Shown here: piece by piece, positions 1 through 6,730 of the stretch | How the letters are laid out: every line of letters begins with the position of its first letter | Numbering within the stretch: position 1 is the first letter of the stretch | Assembly (NCBI GenBank): GCA_039181495.1 | Contig: JBCDCP010000065.1 | Span: forward strand, 1-17,402 | DNA length: 17,402 nt | Direction: 5' to 3' | From: JBCDCP01 sp039181495 | GTDB taxonomy: Bacteria > Pseudomonadota > Alphaproteobacteria > Rhizobiales > Tepidamorphaceae | Translations under genes and position numbers: made by a program | The notes under the pieces: generated by a model | Databases searched by the model: none | The model's input: only the letters and a program-made list of their open reading frames with translations | What the model was told of the DNA's origin: nothing

Positions 1-720
1 ATTGTCACCGTCTTGGTCATTTGAGGCCCAGACTATGATGAAATTACCGTTAGCGAGCTTGCTAACGTCGGCATATTGCTGAACGTCTCTCGTTGTCGTG
101 TTAGCCCTCGTCTCATTTCCAATCTTCTGATCGTTACCATCGAAAATCTGGAAATAGACTCCTTTCAACTCGCCGGAAATTCCAGTGGTGCCCGAACTCT
201 CCCAAACAACGACGTAGTTCTCGCCCTCCAGGTTAGCTGCAGATGCGTTTCTCTGCGCATCCTGGGCGAGTGAGTTGATCCGGAACTTCTCGCCGATTTT
301 TAGGCCGTCGTTGCCATAACGTTGGCCGAAAAGACCCACTGTCAGGCTGTCTTCTTGATTGTTAGTCCATATGGCAATGAATTCGTCTTCTTGTGGGACA
401 ATCGCTGGCTCACTAACTGAGCCGTTGGTGGTTACATCTAGCCGGAACTGTGTGCCAACAAGCGATCCGGAGTCGGTGACAAGTTGACCGTAGACAGCCG
501 AAAATCGGCTCGCACCAAACGGCTCCTGATTCCACGCGACAAGCAAATTGCCATCGCTGAGTCTTACGATTGTCGGATTGCTCGGCCTTGTCTCCCCAAA
601 GCCATTTATCTTGAATTCGTTCCCAATACGTTGGCCGTCATTCGACAAGATCTGTCCAAAAATACCAGTGTCATCCTGATCTAAGGTGTTTCGAGATGTC
701 CAAACAGCGAGTATTTGTTC
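1..720 (-). repeat. Propeller-like repeats of 55-58 residues in the adhesin
   Basis: Five blade-like units follow one another, marked by the core sequences ILAVWTS, LLVAWNQ, FIAIWTN, YVVVWES and FIIVWAS. Their tryptophan codons lie at 700-702, 532-534, 367-369, 202-204 and 28-30, giving periods of 56, 55, 55 and 58 codons. Between the cores a second motif recurs: F/Y-G-Q, then D-G, I/V-G and E/Q-F-R/K-I/L-N/D. Periodicity and hydrophobic pattern resemble beta-propeller blades; this fold is an inference. The array continues past the left edge. Confidence 0.7.
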
Positions 721-3700
721 CTCATTGAGCACCGCGAGCGTTGGTGCAAATTGATCACCCTGAGTGGACGAATTGATCTGAATGTCTGATGTGGTCGGTT
801 CAAGAACTGATGCTGCAGAAAAAACCGCCTTCACAACCGGCGCGTCGGCCACTGGCGTCACCGTGATCGCAATGCTCGCCTCTTTCGAGACATCACCATC
901 GCCGTCTTCGATGGTGTAGGAAATCGAGTCCGGCCCGCTGTAGTTTTCATCAGGCGTGTATTCGACCTTGCCATTGACGATCTCCGCGGTACCGTTTGCC
1001 GGGTTCGCGGTAATGACGATCGTGTCTTGCGATGACTCACCGTCCGCACCGAACTTGTCGTTCGTCAGCACGTCGATCTCTACGGGCGTGTCTTCATCGG
1101 TTTCAACGGTGTCGTCCACCGCGACCGGCAGGTCGTCATCAACCTTGACCGTGAACTCGCCGCCTGCATTGGAGCCATCCGCATCGGTGGCGATGAAACC
1201 AAACGTCAGATCGATGTCGTCTTCGATGCCCGGTTCGGAATGGTCGAGATTGCCAATCAGGAAGAACCGATAGCCGCCGTCGTCGTCGTCGGAGAGTTGC
1301 AAATCAAAGACGAGGTCCTGCCGGTCATCGCGGCCGGGCCCGCGATAGGCCTTGAGGATGGTCTTGTCATCATTCAGAACGTATTCGATCTGAACGTTGT
1401 TCGAGGTCAGGCCGACCGGTGCGGCGATTGCCGGATCAAATGTGACGGACCGATCGCCAATGCCGCCGGGGGGATCCTGTTCGCGGCCGTCGCTGCCTTG
1501 GTCGGCATCATCGGCACCCCAGTCGATATCGAGGTCACCTGCGGCGGTTGGAATGCTGGGATCAGGCAGATCATCGCCATCCGCGTCATCGCTATTGCCG
1601 GCACGCAGATCGTCCTCATCGACAAACCGGTTGGTGTCGGGCCTACCGATCGTCGGCACGGTATCCTTGACGGTGATTTCGAGCGTTCCTGGCTCGGTAT
1701 CGCCGTCAGAATCGATCAACAGATAATCGAATTCCTCGACCGGATTTTCGCCAAGGATGTAAGTGATATCCAGATTATCGATGTATATCTCGTCGCCGCG
1801 GTCGAAATCGTCATCCACAGTGATGCGAATCGTTGTGGTGTCGGAGATGTAATCGGAAATGTCGAACGACACCGATGTGTAGTTACCTGGGTCATCGTCA
1901 TCGACTTCGATCAGAAGATCGAAATCGATACCGTCGGCGGAAACAAACACCCGGACGTCTTCGTTGTCCCGGTTGACCGACTCTCGATAGTCGAAGCTCA
2001 GGATTGCCGAATAGGCACCCGTCAGGTCGACACTGCGCTCGATGCCGTCGCGACCGCCGTTCCGACCGCCACGGCTGAACTCCAGAGCGCCATCGCCACG
2101 ATCCTGCACGATCCTGATCGATCCGTCGTCCGGCTGTCCGCCATCATCCTCGACCCAGGTCGACGCCCATCGGGCGGTGCCGTCCTCGTTGGAATAGGAC
2201 TCGGCCTCAAACTGGTCGCGGACACTGAATGTCTGTGAAAAATGGTTGAAGTCGTCGGGAGCGGTGTACTCATAAGACCCGTCCGAAGAGATCACCAGTT
2301 TGCCGCCGGCAGCGGTCTGATCGATGGTCAGGGATCCGCCATCGGGCACACGCTGGATCGTGCCGTTATGGACAATGCCGGCGATCCGGCCCGGGTCATC
2401 GGCGCCGACTTCGTCATTGGTCAGAACATTGCCGCTGATGACAGTGGGGTCGCCCTCGACCACCATGTTGGTGTCATCGATGGTCTCGGGGCCATCATCG
2501 TCAAAGGTGACATTGGCGCCGATATCGAGCAGATCCGTGCTGACGACATCACCGTCATTGTCGGTTATCGAGACCTGGGCAAACAGGGTCCCGTCGCGGA
2601 TTTGTTCAAACTCGTCCGATGTTCCCGGGTCGGTATGAAGCAGCGACTTGAACTGGACAATGCTGACCCGGCCGAAATCGTCGATATGCAGAGCAAAGAC
2701 GATCTCGCCCGAATCGTCGAGCGGCTCCCGCTGGCCGACGCGGCCAACCACGAGATCGCCATCCTTGAACAGACGGACGACTTCGCGTTCGGTTGTTGAT
2801 AGACCTGAATTCGCGCCATCACGGACAATAAGATCAACGTTGAAGTTGGCGACCGGCTCATCGGCACCGACCCTGAAGTCGCCATCGAGCACATTGAAGC
2901 GCGCATAGATCGCTCCGGAGAGGCCATCGGGCCCGGGCGGGTTGAGACCGACCTCGGCGTTCAGGCTTGAGAACAACCCGACCACGTCGGGGTCATAGAT
3001 CTGGTTGTCCTCGTCAAACACATTGTCGCTGTGCAGGCCGTAGGTCTCATCGATCCGGACATAGTCGACGATCTCCACCACGAGTTCGGGGATGTCGTCG
3101 CGGATGTTGAGGACCACCTTGCCATCGAGCGGAATAGTGTCGCCGTCGCCATCGGTGGCTTCGAGAATGGCGCCGAAGTCGATGAAGTCCAACCGGCCGG
3201 CCGGATTCACCGTCGTGTCGGTCTTGAGCGCGGTGTTCTCGCCATCGCTATCGATATGGTCGAGTTGGTCGAACAGCCGGACCCCGACACCGCCGGTTGC
3301 GGGGTTGAGGCCGATCAGCATAACGGGCCGGTCGAGGAACGGATCGGGGATGATGCCGCCCACCACATCGACGTAACCGAACAGCAGATTGCCGAACCAG
3401 GCGAACTCCACCAGCCCTCCCTTGGAGAGCAAGCCAAGATCGTTCATCGCGTCGGCGGCGCCGGTTTTGAAGCCAAAACGCCCGCTTTCGGCAGGGCCGT
3501 CGGCGCCAAAGGAGACGACGTTGCGCAGAGACCCGGTGGCCCCGGCCGCAAAGCCAAAGCCAACGAAATCGAAAACGCTGTCACCATCGGGGCTGGTGCC
3601 GCGCGACAGGACATTGAAGATGTCGTCCTCGTCGACCTCGATCTCGAGCGCGCCGGTGGCCACCGGAGTGTCATCGTCGACGGAGACCGTGAAACTGCCG

Positions 3701-6252
3701 GTCAGCGCATCGCCATCGGAGTCGGTGGCGATGAAGCCGAAGTCGAGGTCGATGTTGTCCTCGGTGCCGGCCTCATTGTGGTCGAGACGGCTCTGCAGGC
3801 GGAAGGTGTAGCTGCCGGCATCGTCATCATTCACCGAGGCGATGAACACAGGGCGGCCGCCCGCCGTGGCAGTCAGGACAGTGCCATCATCGTTCAACTC
3901 ATAGCGGACCTGAACGCCATCCGAGGTCAGGCCGTCCGGCTCGGCTCCATCCAGGTCGGGATCGAACACAACCGAACGATCGCCGGTGCCTGACGGCGAA
4001 TCCTGACGCGCACTCGTGCCATCATCGGTGTCGTCCGCACCCCATGCGATGCCGAGAATTCCGGTGGCCAGCGTGCTGCTGTTGATCGGAAGATCGTCAC
4101 TGCGGTCGACAACATCATTGTTGCCATCGGCTAGGTCGTCCTCATCTACCTCGCCTCTGGTCGGTCTGCTGACAAAGGTCGGGGCATCATCGTCGACGTA
4201 GACCGTGAAACTGCCGGTCAGCGCATCGCCATCGGAGTCGGTGGCGATGAAACCGAAGTCCAGGTCGATGTTGTCCTCGAGTTCGGCGTCATCTTTGTCG
4301 TGGTCGAGTTTGCCCTGCAGGCGGAAGGTGTAGCTGCCCGCATCGTCATCATTCACCGAGGCGATGAACACGGGCCGACCGCCCGCCGTGGCAGTCAGGA
4401 CCGTGCCGTCATCGTTCAGCTCATAGCGGACCTGATCACCGTCCGAGGCCAGGCCGTCCGGTTCGGCGCCATCAAGGTCGGGATCGAAGACAACCGAACG
4501 ATCGCCGGTGCCCGAGGGCGAATCCTGGCGTGCGCTCGTGCCATCATCTGTATGGTCTGAGCCCCACGCGATCCCGAGAACGCCGGTGGCCAGCGTGCTG
4601 CTATTGATCGGCAGATCGTCGCTGGTATCGATGACATCATTGTTGCCACCGGCGAGGTCGTCCTCATCGACCTCGCCTCTGGTCGGTCTGCTGACAAAGA
4701 TTGGGGCGTCATCGTCGATCGAGATTGTGAACGTGCCGGTAGTCCGGTCGCCATCGGAGTCGATGGCAATGAACCCGAAATCGAGGTCGATGTTGTCCTC
4801 GAGGTCGGCGTCATTTTTGTCGTGGTCGAGTTTGCTCAACAGCCGGAAGGTGTAGCTGCCCGCATCGTCGTCATTCAGCGAGGCGACGAACACAGGGCGA
4901 CCACCCGCCGTCGCGGTCAGGACGGTATTGTTGGTGCTCAGCACATACTCGATCTGAACACTGTCGGAGGTCAGGCCACTGGGTTGGGCACCGTCTAGTC
5001 TGGGATCGAACGAGACTGACCGGTTGGCCGTGCCGGTCGGGGTATCCTGGCGTGCACCCGTGGCGCTGTCGAAGCCATCAGCGCCCCAGTCAACGCCCAG
5101 CGAACCGGTCGCCAGGGTGTCGCTGTTGATCGGCAAGTCGTCGCTGGTATCGATGACGTCATTGTTGCCATTCGTGGCGAGATCGTCCTCATCCACCGTG
5201 CCGGCATCAGCCCCGTTGGCAACTGGCGCATCATCGAAAACCTGAAGCTCGAACTCCGCAGTCGCGACATCGCCGCTGGCGTCAGTGACGGTGAATTCGA
5301 TTGTCATGAACAGCGGATCGTCGATACCACTCTCATCACCATCTGGGTGGTCGAAGGGCGCCTGCTGGGTGAAGGTGAAGGCGCCTGTTGCCGGGTCAGT
5401 GACCTCGACGATGAACACCGGTGTGCCCGACGTCGTTGTCCCGGTCAGCGTCAAGCCATTCGGCGAGACCGTGACCACGACCGCTTCGCCGCCGGATGTA
5501 AACGGTATCTCGGCGGGCGGCGTTGTAACCTCGCTGTCCGCAATCCCTGTCTGCGTACCGGCGTCGGGTGTGACATAGGCGATGGCGGTGACGACGCCGC
5601 CGGAGAAGATCAGATTGCCGCCGACCGATTGCTCCAGAAAGGTGTCTGGGGGGACGGCATCTTCGCTGAGGCTGAAGCGTCCAGAAAAGCTGGCAGTTGG
5701 CACCGGGTTGAAGACGATGTCCGTCAGTCTTTGCTGCGGCACAAAAAAGCCGCTGCCACCATCGGCAAGCCCGCCATTGCCTTCGCTGGTGATGCTGTTG
5801 CCATCGAGCGGGCCGCCGCCATTGTTGGGCCCGTCGAACTGCGTGCCGCCGCCTGCGGTTTGTGGTGTCTCGCCGTCAGCCGTGCCTTCGGCGATCTCCG
5901 GCGGTTCATTGCCCACGTCGAACAGATCGAGGAATTCGGCAATGGTCAGCGCACGGGAGGCAAACTGAATCGTCTCGACCTCGGGCTCGCCGGTTTCGGC
6001 GTTGAAGAAGCCTTGCAGCTGAATGACTGCGCCGTCAGGGAAAACAATGAACAGATCGGTCGACGAACGCTGGTAGCTCTGGGGCAGGTCCTCGATCCGG
6101 GAGAAGTCAACCGCCGCCACCTGCGCAACAGAGATGACAACCAACTGGTCGGCTGCCGGCTTGTTCAGAACCACTGGGCCAACAGTGTTCGTCGTTGCAT
6201 CTTGTGTCGGATTGGTGTCGCCACCACCGGTGTCGGCTTGTGCAATACGCAT
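1..6252 (-). CDS. Giant T1SS-143 repeat (RTX-type) adhesin, 3' end beyond the window
   Basis: The minus frame is open from the ATG at 6252 to base 1 (2084 codons, no stop); I translated it throughout. It begins MRIAQADTGGGD, with an in-frame TAA 19 codons upstream and no other in-frame ATG; no good ribosome site is visible. Residues 1-100 are a non-repetitive N-terminal region (FIVFPDGAVIQLQGFF) of the kind that precedes T1SS-143/DUF5801 repeats. Then come a degenerate repeat (about 185-340), three strong T1SS-143 repeats (354-873), a long divergent section (874-1263), a VCBS/Ig-like unit (about 1264-1340), a jelly-roll-like insert (1343-1504), another T1SS-143 unit (1545-1708), a cadherin/Ig-like unit with YTPDENYSGPDSISY (about 1709-1805) and propeller-like repeats (1810-2084). 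There is no Sec signal peptide. Proteins of this family are secreted by type I machinery through a C-terminal signal, which would lie off the left edge, and act in surface adhesion or biofilms. Function is inferred from architecture; no ligand can be named. Confidence 0.88.
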   Translation of the reverse strand, partial: MRIAQADTGGGDTNPTQDATTNTVGPVVLNKPAADQLVVISVAQVAAVDFSRIEDLPQSYQRSSTDLFIVFPDGAVIQLQGFFNAETGEPEVETIQFASRALTIAEFLDLFDVGNEPPEIAEGTADGETPQTAGGGTQFDGPNNGGGPLDGNSITSEGNGGLADGGSGFFVPQQRLTDIVFNPVPTASFSGRFSLSEDAVPPDTFLEQSVGGNLIFSGGVVTAIAYVTPDAGTQTGIADSEVTTPPAEIPFTSGGEAVVVTVSPNGLTLTGTTTSGTPVFIVEVTDPATGAFTFTQQAPFDHPDGDESGIDDPLFMTIEFTVTDASGDVATAEFELQVFDDAPVANGADAGTVDEDDLATNGNNDVIDTSDDLPINSDTLATGSLGVDWGADGFDSATGARQDTPTGTANRSVSFDPRLDGAQPSGLTSDSVQIEYVLSTNNTVLTATAGGRPVFVASLNDDDAGSYTFRLLSKLDHDKNDADLEDNIDLDFGFIAIDSDGDRTTGTFTISIDDDAPIFVSRPTRGEVDEDDLAGGNNDVIDTSDDLPINSSTLATGVLGIAWGSDHTDDGTSARQDSPSGTGDRSVVFDPDLDGAEPDGLASDGDQVRYELNDDGTVLTATAGGRPVFIASVNDDDAGSYTFRLQGKLDHDKDDAELEDNIDLDFGFIATDSDGDALTGSFTVYVDDDAPTFVSRPTRGEVDEDDLADGNNDVVDRSDDLPINSSTLATGILGIAWGADDTDDGTSARQDSPSGTGDRSVVFDPDLDGAEPDGLTSDGVQVRYELNDDGTVLTATAGGRPVFIASVNDDDAGSYTFRLQSRLDHNEAGTEDNIDLDFGFIATDSDGDALTGSFTVSVDDDTPVATGALEIEVDEDDIFNVLSRGTSPDGDSVFDFVGFGFAAGATGSLRNVVSFGADGPAESGRFGFKTGAADAMNDLGLLSKGGLVEFAWFGNLLFGYVDVVGGIIPDPFLDRPVMLIGLNPATGGVGVRLFDQLDHIDSDGENTALKTDTTVNPAGRLDFIDFGAILEATDGDGDTIPLDGKVVLNIRDDIPELVVEIVDYVRIDETYGLHSDNVFDEDNQIYDPDVVGLFSSLNAEVGLNPPGPDGLSGAIYARFNVLDGDFRVGADEPVANFNVDLIVRDGANSGLSTTEREVVRLFKDGDLVVGRVGQREPLDDSGEIVFALHIDDFGRVSIVQFKSLLHTDPGTSDEFEQIRDGTLFAQVSITDNDGDVVSTDLLDIGANVTFDDDGPETIDDTNMVVEGDPTVISGNVLTNDEVGADDPGRIAGIVHNGTIQRVPDGGSLTIDQTAAGGKLVISSDGSYEYTAPDDFNHFSQTFSVRDQFEAESYSNEDGTARWASTWVEDDGGQPDDGSIRIVQDRGDGALEFSRGGRNGGRDGIERSVDLTGAYSAILSFDYRESVNRDNEDVRVFVSADGIDFDLLIEVDDDDPGNYTSVSFDISDYISDTTTIRITVDDDFDRGDEIYIDNLDITYILGENPVEEFDYLLIDSDGDTEPGTLEITVKDTVPTIGRPDTNRFVDEDDLRAGNSDDADGDDLPDPSIPTAAGDLDIDWGADDADQGSDGREQDPPGGIGDRSVTFDPAIAAPVGLTSNNVQIEYVLNDDKTILKAYRGPGRDDRQDLVFDLQLSDDDDGGYRFFLIGNLDHSEPGIEDDIDLTFGFIATDADGSNAGGEFTVKVDDDLPVAVDDTVETDEDTPVEIDVLTNDKFGADGESSQDTIVITANPANGTAEIVNGKVEYTPDENYSGPDSISYTIEDGDGDVSKEASIAITVTPVADAPVVKAVFSAASVLEPTTSDIQINSSTQGDQFAPTLAVLNEEQILAVWTSRNTLDQDDTGIFGQILSNDGQRIGNEFKINGFGETRPSNPTIVRLSDGNLLVAWNQEPFGASRFSAVYGQLVTDSGSLVGTQFRLDVTTNGSVSEPAIVPQEDEFIAIWTNNQEDSLTVGLFGQRYGNDGLKIGEKFRINSLAQDAQRNASAANLEGENYVVVWESSGTTGISGELKGVYFQIFDGNDQKIGNETRANTTTRDVQQYADVSKLANGNFIIVWASNDQDGDN
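1741..2226 (-). other. Jelly-roll-like insert domain in the adhesin
   Basis: This is an encoded domain, residues about 1343-1504 of the adhesin. It opens with FEAESYSNEDGTARWAS, goes through a TWVEDDGG segment and the strand-like AILSFDYRE, and ends with a DDDFDRGDEIYIDNLDITY segment. The pattern of a bounded beta-sandwich ending in an IDN-L-D-I strand is what MAM/jelly-roll or carbohydrate-binding-like modules show. It interrupts the repeat array and differs from the flanking T1SS-143 units. Ligand binding is only a possibility. Confidence 0.5.
3634..5193 (-). repeat. Three tandem T1SS-143 repeats inside the adhesin
   Basis: Three consecutive units each start at a DEDDL motif (first bases 5193, 4668 and 4146 on the minus strand; a fourth DEDD motif at 3633 opens a diverged section). 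Spacings are 525, 522 and 513 bp. Each unit carries DDLPINS, a W-G-A/S-D segment, SFDP or VFDPDLDGA, LTATAGGRPVF, NDDDAGSYTFRL, NIDLDFGFIA and a closing DDDAP-like linker. The second and third units are also highly similar as DNA, for example the shared stretch near 3691 and 4207. The small length differences are whole codons, such as a shorter segment after LDH in the third unit. Confidence 0.9.
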
Positions 6253-6670
6253 CTCGCAAACCCATGAACGTCTCAGTTCCCCAAGCGATTGTTAATACAA
6301 TCTTCACGAACGTGGGAGTCTGAAACGGCTCCGGAATGGAGGGCGCTCAAGATTAACCTTAAGACGTCATAAGCCGTCGAGTTTGAAAAACCACTTCAGC
6401 GATTTATTTATCAAATTAAATTGTAATATATTTTTCCGTTTTTTCGAATTTATAAATAATAAATTCGTTCTAAGAAATAAAATTGGCGAGTATGGAAGAA
6501 AATTCACTGAAACTCGTGTTCTCGGGCGCGTGAATACATGTCCACGTTCGGAATCGACCGGAATGGCAAACCGCGACCGGTGTGGACTAGGGTGGTATCG
6601 ACGTGAATGGCATAAAATCACGGCGAGCCGTGGCAGTCGGGCCACAATTCAATCGCACAGAATGGCCGCT
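6253..6670. other. Intergenic region upstream of the adhesin, AT-rich core
   Basis: About 420 bp without a convincing gene. Roughly 6371-6490 is strikingly AT-rich against a GC-rich background, with A/T runs and a perfect inverted repeat at 6445-6467. Short open frames cross it on both strands (383 to 814 past 6000 on plus, 6367-6645 on minus) but they change character at the AT-rich/GC-rich border, have no recognisable family and are probably fortuitous. The segment most likely holds the adhesin promoter and regulatory sites, but I could not pick a convincing -35/-10 pair. Confidence 0.55.
6445..6467. promoter_or_regulatory. Perfect 8-bp inverted repeat in the AT-rich region (possible operator)
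   Basis: CGAATTTA and TAAATTCG are exact reverse complements separated by seven bases. They sit about 190 bp upstream of the adhesin start in the most AT-rich part of the window. The symmetry and spacing suit a dimeric DNA-binding protein, and the AT-rich setting suits a MucR/H-NS-like silencer. No T tract arrangement makes it a convincing terminator for either neighbour. Function is inferred. Confidence 0.35.
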
Positions 6671-6711
6671 CGGAGCGGGGGTCGCAGGTTCGAATCCTGC
6701 CACTCCGACCA
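6671..6711 (+). pseudogene. tRNA-Pro remnant (acceptor and T arms only)
   Basis: The T stem GCAGG (6684-6688), loop TTCGAAT and stem CCTGC (6696-6700) are followed by CACTCCG (6701-6707), discriminator A and an encoded CCA (6709-6711). This matches the 3' end of an alphaproteobacterial tRNA-Pro, whose first acceptor pair is C-G. No D arm or proline anticodon arm precedes it. CGGAGCG at 6671-6677 can pair with CACTCCG in six of seven positions, so the piece reads like a tRNA-Pro with everything from about position 8 to 43 deleted. It could instead be a duplicated 3' end left by an integrative element. It cannot make a functional tRNA. Confidence 0.6.
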
Positions 6712-6730
6712 GTGTTCGAAGTCCCCGATC

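Noticed and set aside
1240..2238. Long plus-strand open frame (332 codons) opposite the adhesin
   Set aside because: It is antisense to the Asp/Val/Gly-rich adhesin frame; GAC/GTC/GAT-rich codons leave few stops on the other strand. It has no family signature, and the sense frame shows clear domain repeats.
3031..3993. Plus-strand open frame (320 codons) opposite the T1SS-143 repeats
   Set aside because: Same antisense effect; its repeats (AVGGDEAEVEVDVVL-like) are mirror images of the sense repeats.
3634..5193. Direct repeats at about 515-525 bp spacing considered as a CRISPR or satellite array
   Set aside because: The period is a whole number of codons and the units encode protein repeats; there are no short repeats with unique spacers.
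5347..6267. Plus-strand open frame (306 codons) opposite the adhesin N-terminus
   Set aside because: Antisense shadow; it runs past the adhesin start and has no recognisable domain.
6367..6645. Minus-strand 92-codon frame across the AT-rich region
   Set aside because: No family signature, composition changes abruptly along it, and it ends in the AT-rich regulatory region; better explained as chance.
6666..6678. Hairpin CCGCT-CGG-AGCGG read as a proline anticodon arm (CGG)
   Set aside because: A proper seven-base anticodon loop with paired 27-31/39-43 stem cannot be formed, and no D arm lies upstream.
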